Shown here: one piece after another, positions 23,673 through 35,783 of the stretch
How the letters are laid out: each line of letters starts with the position of its first letter
Numbering within the stretch: the stretch's first letter is position 1
NCBI GenBank assembly: GCA_007644065.1
Contig: VJWN01000005.1
Coordinates: forward strand, 1,302,001 to 1,366,000
DNA length: 64,000 nucleotides
Direction: 5' to 3'
Source of the DNA: Margaritispora aquatica
Lineage: Eukaryota; Ascomycota; Leotiomycetes; Helotiales; Discinellaceae
Notes under the pieces: model-generated
Database searches by the model: none
What the model saw: the letters and a program-made list of their open reading frames with translations, nothing else
What the model was told of the DNA's origin: nothing
Translations under genes and position numbers: made by a program

Positions 23673-24484
23673 TTACATGACGACACCAGAGTTGCTGGCA
23701 ATACGCTGCAACGCATTAGTTAATGAACTTGAATGTGATGATATATCAACTTACTGGCCACAGCTCAGCAGCCTCCTTTCCGACTGGTCCAGTAATGGCA
23801 GATCCCTTCATCTCACCCTTTGGGTTGACAATCTGCGAAAACCGTCAGCATTTCTCTACTCAAAATCTTTTTCCTGATCCATGTTCCAGCCGTCATCTGC
23901 GCATCATCCTCCATTCCCCGCTGGTGCTAGTACCCACGCTTCGCGTGCACCTATCCAGCCATAGAAAAAGAGATTTCCAACTAACCACACCGGCGTTGTC
24001 CTCGAAGTACAAGAAGACACCGTCTGTTCGCTTCCAAGGCTTGGATTGCCTGACAATAACTGCTGGCATAACCTTCTTTCGGAGCTCCGGCTTTCCCTTC
24101 TTCACAGTGGCCATAACCATATCTCCAACACCACCAGCTGGCAGACGGTTAAGACGAGCACCGATACCCTTGACGGAAATGATGTAGAGATTTCGTGCAC
24201 CGCTGTTGTCGCAGCAATTCATGACCGCACCACTATTTCCTCCGAGTTAGCTCCATGGCCCTTTGTATCATCGTAGGCAATTAAATGCGCTTTGGGTTAT
24301 GGGAATTGATCGACGTACACTGGCAGACCGAGGGTCATCTTGAGCTTGCCTCCTGGGGCACCACGACTATTGTTCAATCAGTATTTGTTCGCGCATTTTT
24401 CCCGTCACCTGTGTTAGGATGGCGCGCGCAATCGTCTCCAAAATTCAGCGCATAACAGATGCATACGTACGAGATTTTGGCCAT
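23673..24484 (-). CDS. RPL23: 60S ribosomal protein uL14 (L23)
   Basis: Conserved large-subunit protein at the intersubunit face, contacting rRNA near the GTPase-factor site. Five coding exons: 24471-24484 (14 nt), 24319-24366, 23986-24232, 23755-23832, 23673-23705 (33 nt); 139 aa against 137 in yeast. The sequence is unmistakable: [72 protein letters not shown] and the end [10 protein letters not shown]. The first coding exon encodes only MAKIS in part, so the start depends on the 104-nt first intron. Multiple introns near the 5' end are usual for ribosomal protein genes. The intron of 153 nt (23833-23985) was checked for snoRNA boxes and none was convincing. Confidence 0.96.
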
Positions 24485-25087
24485 TTCGACGGAAGTTCTT
24501 TGAGTATCGTGGGAAGGTCAAAGATGTGTTCTTCGTTGCGGGGAAAATTCGAGGTTGGCATCAAATTATTTGTGTGGTTAGTCGCTTAGCACTAAAGTTT
24601 CAAGGTCATGTGATGGGTGTATTATTTGTGGGTCTACGATAACTTAGTACCAAGGTATTTTCCTTACCTTAAGAAGCTTCATGTATCGTGCATCGGATTT
24701 CCCAATTACTTCACCAGAGATAGCAGGGAGTGTCAGCTTAGAATAGGCTAAATAATGAAAATTCTGGCCAGTGACCAAACAAACGAATTGAAAATTTTGT
24801 TCATTGCTAAAGGCAGAAGCCAGATATTTTACATGTATATCAGTAATTTTCAGGAGCATGTCTCCAATCTCCATGAGCCAGTATATCAATCATTTAATCC
24901 GCTGCAACGCCAGACTCCTCGCTGTGAATGCCTAGATCCCATAAAGATACAGCTGTTCAGGACAGAATTTCAGCGCACCTCCTAAACTCCTTGGGCGTGA
25001 TAGATGCATGACTGGGCCTCAAAGCCGTCCTTAAGCTACCATTGTGCCATTTGAACCACAAAGATGTATGGTGTACCTCTACTCAGC
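24485..25087 (-). promoter_or_regulatory. promoter region of RPL23 and 3' flank of the deacetylase gene
   Basis: 603 bases between two minus-strand genes. They must contain the ribosomal protein promoter and the deacetylase 3' UTR. No specific element recognised. Confidence 0.5.
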
Positions 25088-27127
25088 TCAAGGCTGTGCC
25101 TCAGTTACTGTCTTATCGACTGTTCCGTCTTCAGCATCTGTAGGCGTTTGCTCAGCATCAACTTCTTGCTTGATATGCAATGCTGTTTTGTCTGCGGAAA
25201 TGCTTATTTCGGCCTCAGGTATACGTTCAGCCAGGGCATTAGGAGCTTCGTCACCCATCTCAACATCGCCTTCGTTGTCAACAGCAACTGTGGGTAATTG
25301 TTTGGGAGAATCTGCCCGTGAGGGAGCATTTGAAGGTCCCACTTCATTGATTTCGGCCGTGGCCTCAAGGGTTTTCTTCTCCATAATCTCCGCGTTGACT
25401 TCGGCATTGGCTTCAGTGACAAGTGCTGTCACCACCTCTTCGATATCCTTAGGAATGTCAGGGGTAGCAACGCCGCTGTCCATTTCGATATCTGAAGCGA
25501 CGGCATTCGGATTCTGGAAATCTGAAATGTTGCGTCTTTTGGGTTTGCCATTCTGCCGAGAGACACCATTGGCTTCGGCCATTTCTTCATCGTCACTGGA
25601 TTCAAACTCATCATCTCTTTCGACGTGTTGGTCCCATCGCCGTTTGGTATTGCGGACATCCTTATTGTCGTCTTCATCTAGATCATCGAGAATATCATCA
25701 TCTTCTTCTGTACCTCCTAGCATAGTTGTACGTGGAATTTCGGTCATTTGGACTGAAGGCGCATGTGCTGTCTTTTTGAGATTTTCGATGACTTGGATTT
25801 TGATTTTCTCAAGGTAGTCCTTTGAATTTGCATTATCCATGTTTGAAGCACGAACAGCCAGCTCGTAGTCAGGACCGTAGTACTAGAAATAATTAGATAT
25901 TGCCACAGAATTGAAGATAGGATATTGTACCTCATAATACTCGTTATATGGTAATTTCTTATCAAGCTCTTGGCCTACAAGAACACCAGTCTCGTATGCC
26001 CAGGTACGAGCAACGTTTCGCATGGTATATCCACCACCACCGAGAACGAGTGTCGGCCGATTGAAGCTCTTAACAAATCTGACACAATTCGCGTGACCTT
26101 CCATGCTGAGATTAAAGCAGCCGAGGCGATCTCCCGACAGACTATCACCGCCACATTGGAGGACAATGGCTTCCGGATCATAATATTTCATGACATTTTC
26201 AATGACAGGCTCAAATATGGACTTGTAAGTTGTGTCGTCGATGCCGTCACGTAGTGGGAAATTCACCGCGTAATTCTTGCCTTGGCCAACACCAATATCG
26301 CGGAGTTCACCTGTACCAGGGAAGTATTCACCATACTTGTGGAACGAGACTGTCATAACGCGATCGGTCGTGTAGAAGGCTTCTTCCACACCGTCGCCAT
26401 GATGGACGTCGATATCGATGTACAGCACTCTCTTCTTGAATCGCAACAGTTCAATGATGCCCAGTACAATGTCTAAGTCTAGTTAGTATCCCTCAAACAT
26501 AAATAACTACGGCCTGAACGCACCATTTACATAGCAGAAGCCGCTTGCTTCACTTTTTTTGGCATGGTGGAGACCCCCCGCCCAGTTGATCGCAATGTCG
26601 CATTTGCCACGATTAAGTCGTGCAGCACCCTCCATACTTCCACCAGCACTTATTCCACAGAATTCGAAGAGACCATCGAAGACGGGGCAATCATCACCAA
26701 CGTTGTATTTGCCCTGCTCCTTCGAAAACGCATCCATGTTGTCTGGCGTGACTTTTTGGAGGAAGTCAATGTACTCGTCAGTATGGAACTGGGTCATTTC
26801 ATGACGAGTGGCAGGTTTTGCGCGCTGAGGAATCATTATCAGTTATAATTTGAGAAATGCTTGAGTACTGAAGCTGAGAGAAACATGAATGGAAAAAATT
26901 GTAGAGCGTGAGAAAAGTTCTTGCAGCTGTTTACTCACATAGATCTCCATCTTTGCGTAGGTTCCATAGTTCATGATCAAGCTATGCGCCAATCGTATTC
27001 GGTGAGGTTTCATGGGATGACCAGCGACATATGCATAATTTCCAACATCTGAGTCGTAGAAGTATGCTACTCTCTTCTTACTGCTGGGCGCTCCAGGTGG
27101 GTCAATGGGCGCAAAGGAAGTCGACAT
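25088..27127 (-). CDS. rpdA: class I histone deacetylase RPD3/RpdA
   Basis: Zinc-dependent lysine deacetylase, catalytic subunit of Sin3-type co-repressor complexes in the nucleus. Exons 26939-27127, 26524-26824, 25931-26472, 25088-25882; 608 aa. The catalytic domain covers about residues 18-395: [23 protein letters not shown], the charge-relay pair in [18 protein letters not shown] (about 149-150), zinc ligands in [14 protein letters not shown] and in [11 protein letters not shown], and the transition-state Tyr in [14 protein letters not shown]. All key residues are present. The C-terminal part (about 200 residues after YYGPDYEL) is acidic with a basic stretch [11 protein letters not shown] and later [10 protein letters not shown]; long tails of this kind are known for RpdA of filamentous fungi and absent from yeast Rpd3. 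Divergent from RPN11. Confidence 0.95.
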
Positions 27128-27769
27128 CTTAAGAATCCACCAGTCGCAAACACTTGTCGAAAATTAGGTTGCCTTTGGTGACAAAATGGCTGGATAGTAC
27201 AAACTGTTGTACTTGCGAACCTCAACGACTTGATTTCGTCGAAAGATTGAGAACGTGCAGGATATTCGAACGTTAAGCAGAGGTGATGATCAAATATGAG
27301 AGCTTGAACGCGGGCGCATCGGGCTGCAGCTCCTCCACCACTCACTCAATACAAACCTTACCGAATTGGGTCAAGGCTCAAAGACTCTAGTCGTGTTCAC
27401 CAACATAATATTGTTTCGAGGCCATAAAAATAGGCAAATACCCTCCCTGTGCACTGCTTAAACTCTTCTGAAGTTTACATAGATTTTTAATGATTTGAGT
27501 GTTTCTATAGAGGAAATGTTTCCTACAAAATCTGAGCTCGCCACAAGGCTGTGGCCTTGTCAAACAAGGCTGGAATCACCTATGGCACTAAGCCTGAATG
27601 GGCCTGAATCTTTCGCGTCTCCAACTGCCTTGGGAAGCTTCACACGTCGTCAACAAGAAGTGCACAGAAGCTTTGTGGCAACATATTATACCAACTACAA
27701 CACATTTTCAACCAAATCTTTGAGACCAGCAATCTTCCTTCAAATACCACCCTCGTGCCTAAAGCAAAT
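27128..27769. promoter_or_regulatory. divergent promoter region between rpdA and RPN11
   Basis: 642 bases between two start codons on opposite strands. A sequence TTGTGGCAA near 27675 is reminiscent of, but not identical to, the yeast proteasome-associated control element GGTGGCAAA, so I do not claim it. A 95-codon frame at 27495-27782 overlaps the RPN11 start and is taken as leader sequence. Confidence 0.55.
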
Positions 27770-28904
27770 ATGGATAGGTTAAATCGAATGCTGGCTTCAG
27801 CAGGCGGCATGAATGGTCTCAGCAACACAGCACCAGGATCAGTAAGCTCTCCAAGCTGTATTTTGAATGGCGCATAGATACCAAGCTTACAATTGGGATT
27901 TTAGGATAATATGCAGTTGATCGATAACTCCGAAACTGTCTATGTCTCCTCTCTGGCCCTTCTTAAGATGTTACGACATGGTAGAGCAGGAGTACCAATG
28001 GAAGTCATGGGTCTGATGCTGGGAGAGTTCGTGGATGATTTCACTGTGCGAGTCGTTGATGTATTTGCTATGCCGCAAAGTGGTACGGGAGTCAGTGTTG
28101 AAGCGGTCGATCCAGTCTTCCAGACTAAAATGATGGATATGCTGAGGCAAACAGGAAGGTGTGCTTTTATTGCAGCCCTTTATTACTATCGACGCTAATG
28201 TATTGGGAAACAGACCAGAAACTGTCGTCGGATGGTATCACTCGCATCCTGGTTTTGGTTGCTGGCTCTCTTCCGTCGATATCAATACACAGCAATCTTT
28301 CGAGCAGCTTAATCCTCGAGCCGTTGCGGTCGTTATTGATCCTATTCAGTCTGTCAAAGGCAAGGTCGTCATCGATGCTTTCCGCTTGATCAATCCACAA
28401 GCTCTCATGCTCGGACAGGAACCTAGACAAAGCACATCTAATTTGGGACACCTCAACAAACCCTCTATCCAGGCTCTGATTCATGGTCTCAATAGACATT
28501 ATTACAGCATCGGCATCAATTATCGAAAGACTGCGCTGGAGGAGAACATGCTGATGAACTTGCACAAGCATGTTTGGACAGAGGGCCTTCAAATGGAGGA
28601 TTTCCGTGTTGAAGGATGCCGAAACACAGAGAAGCTACAGAAGCTGGTGGGCCTTGCTGAAGGCTACGAAACACGGGTCAAGGAGGAGGCTGAGCTGACG
28701 AAAGATCAACTCAAGACCAGATATGTCGGAAAGGTTGATCCTAAGAAGCATTTGGAGGCTCTTGGACAGCAGCTGATCGAGGACAACATCGTGTCGGTTT
28801 CTCGGCAGATGATCGACAAAGAGGCATCAGCACCTAAGGAAAAGCCTGCAGCTAATGGTCATTCGACGGCTGTTGATGATATGGACGTAGAAGAGGAGCT
28901 CTGA
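27770..28904 (+). CDS. RPN11: 26S proteasome lid deubiquitinase Rpn11 (JAMM/MPN+)
   Basis: Zinc metalloprotease of the proteasome lid that cuts whole ubiquitin chains off substrates as they are unfolded. Exons 27770-27841, 27905-28158, 28214-28904; 338 aa, slightly longer than the 306 of yeast. The N-terminus [13 protein letters not shown] is typical. The MPN+ domain has the upstream Glu in [13 protein letters not shown] (about residue 57) and the JAMM signature [14 protein letters not shown] (118-131), so it is the active subunit and not Rpn8. The middle part ([20 protein letters not shown]) and the C-terminal helices match the family. Introns 1 and 2 are 63 and 55 nt; the second falls inside the codon of [11 protein letters not shown]. 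The short Ala/Pro/Asp-rich end (about 310-338) is variable. Confidence 0.96.
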
Positions 28905-31900
28905 TGGCACTACATTACACATTGTACAACAGGCGTTTGGGGCATCTGGTCGAACTCTATGCAAGGCGTGGTTCGCCGGCTGCTAGTAAATGCATGGCGA
29001 TTGACGGACTTGATTTACAAGTCTTTAGCATAATGATGTTAAGAAACTGTTGTGTTTTCTCGTGCCACCCCTTGGCAGCATAAGGTATATTATCTGAATG
29101 TCAATACCTTAGCAATGAGAAGTTTCTCATGACAAGAGACTTGTAACGAAGATCTTACATTTTTTTGCTTGCTCTCGTGCGGCGGTTTTCGAGGTCTTTG
29201 GCTGAGCGGTTTTGCAAGCGGTGAATTGATCATTGATTGTGTATCTGTTTTTGGCATTCTTGTGTGATAAGGTTTTAAGAGGTGAATGCTCTTGCCTCAA
29301 GGTAGACACCACTTGCCTCCCTCATTCCTTCCTTGAGGTGGTACTTTAACCTTGGGTTAAGGGACTATTCACCCTATCTACGCTCCATCTTTCTTCGCCA
29401 TCGTCTCAATCAGCAGAAGGAAACCCACAGCCTGCCACTAACTCAAGGACTCCAGGTTTTACGATGCCCGCGCCTTCACTGCTGCTACCTCGCACCAACT
29501 AGGACTTTTTCTATCAAAGCCGGTCCTGTGCTTTTTATCATCCAACGGGTCTCAGGCGAAGCAATCATGTCACCTTGCACGATATGGATCCTATGGGAAG
29601 TGTTTCACTTAAAGGGAATTATAGACGCCATACGGATGCTCATTGGGCCTTCTTAACTGCAAGATTGGAGAGGTGTTAGGTTCTTTAACAAGGAACACAT
29701 GCTCGTTTGAGGTATGCTTCCCAAGCTAGATCTAATGTAAGGAAAAGGTCTGTCTATGAGAATGGCAAACACGTTGTTTCTAGGAAGAGGTGTTGCATTG
29801 TGTACAATTGACTTATCTAATCGCTTCTCTGGGAAAGAAAATACAAATGTCAGATGTCTTAATCAACTTTCAAGCAACGCCTTGACATTACCTACAACCC
29901 ACTGGGGCAAACATGATCATTGGAGTGTACTGTTCAATATTTGGAGACAATCACGGGGACAGTTAAGCCTAGGAAATCTTCACGACTGACAATATACCTT
30001 GTCCAAGCCGCTCGAAATGCCAAACAAAACCTGGCAGCATGATAGTCAGATACTTTCTGAGAATGCGACTTGTTCGTTCACACATTGAGTGACTTAGATG
30101 GTTCTCATTATCCAGCCAATAATGTTGTTATATTGTGGCGAGGCACTATAGAGCTCTTTCATTTCTAGCTCGCCCATGAAATTCTTTGGTATCATGTGCT
30201 TACATGCCTGATAATGGTACTCCAGTAAAGGTATGTCCAGAGGGCTATCTAGCATGAAGATAAAGCAGTAACTCCGTCTGCTTCCATGTTTGAAAGGTCT
30301 TAGCACGAGACTCATCCTATTTTCGCTTGCTAGAGACCAGTTGCAGATCAGGACGCTATGGTGGTGGCACATTCTAATCTGCAATTATGAATACATCTCG
30401 ACACTCTGATGCCTCAAATAGTGAAGGAAAACATTTGCCTATCGCCCCAATCCTCAGACAACCAAATCAGCAAAAGCCAGGATCGAGTGCCAATTCCGCT
30501 CTAACATAGTCAGTATCATCCGAAGAATATTTCGATCAGCCAGAAACGAAAAGATATCTCAATGTGGAGAACACAGTAGTTCATCTAAGCAAGGACTTGA
30601 TATGCCATAGATTAGGCCTGACAAGCGAGCATCCGTTCCTAGTGAATGGTTTTAGTATGACATTTCCTTTCCAAATCTAAGCTAATATTCGGAGCTTATT
30701 AAGTTAATATATTGCTGCTTGGCTTAGGCGACCTGCTTACTACTCGTCAACGGTTGCCATTCTTTGGATCAATGTGTTTACTTTCATATCAAACACGGCT
30801 CGGTGTCAGCGGTCAGTACTTGCTCGACCGTCCGTGGGGGTCAAGTGCCGCAGAACCCAGGGATCCGGAATGCAACTTGATTCACGGGCTGAACTTCCGT
30901 GTTCTCTGCTTCTTCCTCGTCTGATTGCTCCAACCCTACCATCGTATTCTTCACTGTTTGGAGCCAATAGAATTTGAGGAATACCCAACCACAGCTCGCG
31001 ATTCCTTTGTAAACACTTACCTCCGTTGTACGAGCCCCTGAATCTAGGAAAATGGAGGAATATTCGAATGTTCCATAATCCTTACAAACGAGAATATATC
31101 CAGGCATGATGAAGATACGTGGTATGCCTTTCAATATTTCTACTGTTTGTGAAGCTGGCTCCCGCATGTTGAAACGTATACTCGTGTCTTGGCCTCTGGG
31201 CAAACTTGATACCCAACAGAAGGATATGGAGGTATTATTTTGGTCAACTCATTACACTAAATTGAAATTCGACCGAGAGGCATGCAGTATCACACGTACG
31301 GTAGCCACAAGTCTCGAGAATGGTCGGTAATCCAAGCCACCTCTCATCATACAGCTTTTGGTAAAAGCAGTTAGCAATTAATGCCTTTTTGGTGGTGCTT
31401 CAAGAAACGTCGACTCAGTCCTCTTTGGAGTATGATCGGCAAGCCTTTACTGATGGAGCTTACCATAGGGTTTACATATTACATAATTCTAACGTGTGGC
31501 CCATGGACGCAATCAAGGGGCTGGTGCAGAAATTCCACTTCCACCATCTAATGCAATATTTCAAGTTCGGGAATCCGTTTGGGAAGCGACCCTGAATATC
31601 GAACCGGCAAGTAATTTTGTCAGGATGTACTTGTCAAATTACCACGGTGTCCATGGGATAAATGCAAGCAGACGAGGACTTTCTGCTGTATGTAGCATGG
31701 TTTTCCCAAAGCTACGAGGGCTGCAAAACCCTCCCATGCTCTTTATATGGGCGCCCCAAGAAACCGAGAGATTCATCTGTACCCGATTCCGAAGTATTCG
31801 CTAACAGCCCGACTGCAGGGGATACAGTTCCCGATCGAAGAAAGGATGCCGTGCTATCTGAGCTTGCTAAGATTGGGATTCTGCGTGTGCCTCATTCCCA

Positions 31901-33128
31901 CATGCAGTGTGATAGATCTCCGAGCGACCACCTTCTCAATGAAGACTTGACTCGGTGAACCATGGGCTTGGATTCTTCTTGAGTCAGTATTGTTTAGAGC
32001 TGACAGAAAGGGTGTTCAATAACCAGGCCTCCAAGGCTACCATAGGTCAATCTCAAACAAGTGTTAATTGGCGTTTGATCGTTCTCTGTGGTTTACACAA
32101 CAAATCAGCTGAAATTTCCTTGCACTCTCAAGTTACCAGTGGTTGGGGTAAGTATACCACCCTGGGTTTACGCCATTTCCAAGTGGAAGCTGAATCTTGG
32201 GCGGCTATTCCGCTAAAGGTAAAACACAAGCATATCACTATTTTCATACGAGGAGGCGTTTGTGAAGGATAAGAGTGGAACGATAATGTGTCCATCCTCG
32301 GGCTTGCAAAGTACAGATTCCATATTGAGAGGATAGTGTCCGAGAGAAGTTAACTCATGCGGTATATTTACGAGTACCTGGTACTTTGTGGAAGCGCTCA
32401 TCGAGCGGTGTGCACACTGACTTACTCGTTCTTGTTACTGTGGAATATTCCCGTCTTTTCACATCTGTTCCCAAGATCCATCTATCGAGGTGTGGGGTAT
32501 CCAGCAAACAAAGTGTTTGCGGGGAAACGGACGTGCAGAAATCTGTGACCGTTGTAGTGGAATTGATGATACGGCAGCAGGTCAATATCGTATAGCTTCT
32601 CTCTCCTTCACGATTTATTGTCAGACGGCATCCGCACGTTGCCGCTTTCAATGGGTGTTTCCAACAGCCACCCGACTCCATGGCGGTGGGTTCTTCGACG
32701 GCTTTCGAAGAGACATCTCGGTAGAACCCAGTCCTGCTGTGCACATAAATATGTGCACAAAGCACCGACAATAATGCTTCCCGTTCGGGAGCAGCTTTTG
32801 CATGCGGGCCAGAAGTTCGGGTGCCCTCCCTTCCCCTGGAGCTTCGATCCTGGTGTGGCGCCCGATGCCCTGAAACAGGTCCATGTGCGCTTCACTGTGA
32901 TCACCGATTACTCCGCTTATGGTTGTATATGTTCTTTCCATAATGGACGAGATATGCGGCACGTTATTCAAGCCCCGAACTTGGTAGCGAGCTCGGGTGT
33001 GTGCTCTCTTATACAGCATAGGATCGCCACCAAACTTGCTCACTTCCTTCATTTTCTCTCCAGATACGTTGTGTCGGCGAGAGGAATCAAAACGGCCAGA
33101 ATAAATCGTGAAGACATATCATATCACT
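28905..33128. other. 4.2 kb region without a supported gene, possible gene relics
   Basis: No domain or consistent exon chain was found on either strand. Between 30.8 and 33.1 kb both strands hold many open frames of 60-175 codons. On the minus strand, 30841-31203 and 32648-33052 have fairly protein-like composition and some splice-like junctions (for example GTAAGT near 31020), but the pieces could not be joined into one product. On the plus strand 31662-31958 and 32618-33142 look equally plausible. This is what a decayed gene or a fast-evolving orphan might look like. Confidence 0.4.
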
Positions 33129-34042
33129 ATGGAGTTACCTAGACTGGAAGATATTGAGTTCACACTCGAGGATATCTTGAACATGCATCGATACTGGGTC
33201 ACAAAGCTCTACATCGAAGATAGGAAAACAATTGAACAAATCGTGGAGGAGTTACTTGTGCATGGACTAAAGGCTACGTAAGTACAGCATGCTTTTTCGA
33301 GCATCGATCTTGAGCTGACATCATCGTAAGACCGTTACAAGTCAGAACGTGTGTCCGAAATTGGAGACTCGTCTTACCAGATATTTCTTCTGAAATCTCA
33401 CTATCACCCACGAGGTTACAGAGCTCATCTACTATCGCTGGAGCCTCGACAACGGAGACTGACGCAATGAGGTCTAAAAACCCATCACCAGGTATTGTTT
33501 CATACGCCCCATCAGATGCCGACGTCGCGGTGATCTACACGCACAAACCACTTCCTCCATTACCAGATGGAAAGCACAATGACTCCAGAGTCAGGAAACA
33601 GCATGCCTCGACTACTGATAGATTACGGCTCACTTGTCATCACGGTCTAGAAGCTGAGGATGTGCATGAGGTTTACACGAAACTGGACTCAATTCCAAGA
33701 ACAGAGATGGGCAGTAGAGTGGAAATGACGACTTTGGAGATGTATGCTGCTATCCAGCAAAGCCACGAGATGATTGCTGTTGGTATCAAGCGAACACATG
33801 ATACTGAGACTTCACATCGAAGGGCAGGCGATAGGGTAACCGATGAGAGGAATCGCAGTTTGCCGAGGAAGAGGAATCGTATGATTGTTATTAAGAGGAA
33901 GACACAGGCGTTGAAGGTTGAGAAGGAGAAGGGGCCTGGCAATAGCAATGGCAAAGAAGTCGACAGAGAATTGGAGGATGAAGGTGTTGATGAAGGTATG
34001 GGCGAGGGTATAGATGAGGATATGAGTGATTGTATGCGATGA
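33129..34042 (+). CDS. Clr5-domain protein
   Basis: Exons 33129-33277 and 33331-34042; 286 aa. The N-terminal 60 residues (FTLEDILNMHRYWVTKLYIE, KTIEQIVEELLVHGLKA, then Q-V-R-T-C-V-R-NWRL) have the pattern of the Clr5 domain, a helix-turn-helix-like module named after the fission yeast heterochromatin gene clr5 and common in Pezizomycotina. The intron (GTAAGT...CGTAAG, branch GCTGAC) splits the domain just before the last helix; splicing restores its conserved Q...W. The remainder is disordered, with a basic stretch (LPRKRNRMIVIKRK, possible nuclear signal) and a short acidic repeat at the end (DEGVDEGMGEGIDED). The domain is known only as putative nucleic-acid or chromatin binding; the actual role here is not known. 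Confidence 0.78.
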
Positions 34043-34615
34043 TTATGAAAGATGGTTTTTTCCTGGAGTCATAGATGATTTACAGAGATTTCGCTACAGA
34101 CTAGCGTTGAGCACATTGTATCATTAGCGAAGCGTCGGCAACTGGAATCTTAATGGGAGGATTTGGTCAGTTCGGTATGGATGAAGATCAGAGCGCAAGC
34201 AAGAGAAGCACAGCACCAAGATATTTGAACTGGCTTGGATATGGGAGGATGCAACGTGATACCAAGGCGTTTGATGACAGGAAGATTGTATGCTTATAGA
34301 TCTGGGTGTCCACAATGACAAGATATTTAAATCAAGGGAACCCTCACTAACATTCACATGTGATTTCATGCCTACCAGATAACCGTACCATGTGTGAGAT
34401 AGATTTACCTACAAAACATTAAAATAAGCAAACATAAACCTCGTTCCATGACCAGCGTTTCAATATGAAAATCATGAAACTATCAGGCATCAGTCTTAGC
34501 TAACACAACTGCACTCTCAACGCCATATCGGAAGGTCCTCGAAACCCTTCTGCATCCAATGCCCTTCTAAGCACCTCCAGTACATTGCGAAATTTCCTGC
34601 TTCGATGGGCACAGA
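34043..34615. other. convergent intergenic region, no gene seen
   Basis: 573 bases between the 3' ends of the Clr5-domain gene and the small secreted protein gene. Nothing recognisable beyond expected 3' UTRs. Confidence 0.5.
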
Positions 34616-35076
34616 TTAGATATCGAATCGCAAGGTACTTAATGCCTTGATTCTCCTAGGCACGACGGGGACATTCGACTGGGGTGCAGCAGACATTTGT
34701 CTGGCATTGGGCGAGTCTGTGAGGTCACAATCGTCAGATACCTCAAGCTCTTTAATGCTGACCTCCTATTTCGCCTGTCCTTTTGAGTACACAAGGGAGA
34801 GACGGCCAAGAAAATAAGTGATAGAAGGTAGGGGAGGAAGTGAGTAAGAGAGAGATTGGTGAAGACTTACTGCCAGCCAGTTAAGTAGCTGCAGTTGCAG
34901 TTGGTGAGCAGGTAGCAGTAGTAGTAGCAGTACTCATGCCCATCGGCGACGACGGTGATGAGTGATTTCTCCGAGGTGCTTTCGAGCGGTACAGCGAGGG
35001 TGTGGATGATGAGCATTGAGAGGAGGAGGGTCAGAATGAGGTTGGATTTGGGGGCTTGGAAGTGGATTTGTGGCAT
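34616..35076 (-). CDS. small predicted secreted protein with a Cys cluster
   Basis: Exon 1 is 34871-35076; it encodes a hydrophobic signal peptide (SNLILTLLLSMLIIHTLAVP, ending near residue 30) and a short mature part with a cysteine cluster, CYYYCYLLTNCNC. At its end the stop TAA overlaps a perfect donor GTAAGT, so splicing would remove the stop. With the acceptor GTCAG at 34758-34759, exon 2 (34616-34757) continues in phase for 47 codons (contains SDDCDLTDSPNARQ and VPVVPRRIKAL) and ends in TAA, giving 115 aa; unspliced, the product is 69 aa. Both are typical sizes for secreted proteins of plant-associated fungi, but no family is recognised. The spliced form is favoured because the second exon looks like protein. 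Exported function is inferred from the signal peptide only. Confidence 0.6.
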
Positions 35077-35783
35077 TGTGATGAAGTGGCCACAGAGCTT
35101 GAAGTTGAATTTGAGTTTGAGTAAAGAGTCAGATATGATGAGAGGAGTGGATGAAGTTTTGCATACGGAAAGATTAGTTGCTTTGTTGAGCTCGATCGTC
35201 CCTGCCTTTACATAGTTTCTCAGCGCCAGACTTCTGATTCTCGCTTCAGATGTATGAGGATTTTGTTAATAGTGAATGCTCCAAATCAGACGTCATCTGA
35301 GCACCACAGTTGAGGGAACATCATCAAATCAAGGCATTCACTGAGTTGGCAAATACACCATGAGGGGTATCACTTCCTCGAGAAACTGTGTGAGAGTCAC
35401 GATGCGAATAGCCGTGCATGTAGCGCGACGTTGCAACTCGTTCATACACAATATACATTGATGACAATTATGCACTACCTTGCATCCGACCACTTCTATG
35501 ATGACACTATCGTACAACCAAGCAGTTTTTGCAACTTCTGTTCCCTATCCTTCAGTAACAAAACCACTCATGCGCCCTTTCGTTATTTTTCCCGCTAGCC
35601 GTCGCTCACCCATGCGCGATTCCGTCGGAGAGGTGAGATAGGTAGATGCAATCCAACGCTCAAAGAACAAGAACAATGTACAATGAATGCTAGGTAGTAC
35701 CCTTTTCCTCGCTATAATTACACTACGTCTTCGTCTTTCTTCATGATTGGCTTGATTATCAAGACTTATCCTCTCTGATTAGT
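35077..35783. other. intergenic region, nothing recognised
   Basis: 707 bases between two minus-strand genes; should contain the promoter of the small secreted protein gene and the 3' UTR of TIM50. No conserved element identified. Confidence 0.5.

Noticed and set aside
23833..23985. Second intronic snoRNA in the RPL23 intron
   Set aside because: A GATGATG and a CTGA are present, but no proper C box, terminal stem or guide was found.
27670..27685. Proteasome control element (PACE-like) before RPN11
   Set aside because: TTGTGGCAA differs from GGTGGCAAA and the Rpn4 system is not general in filamentous fungi.
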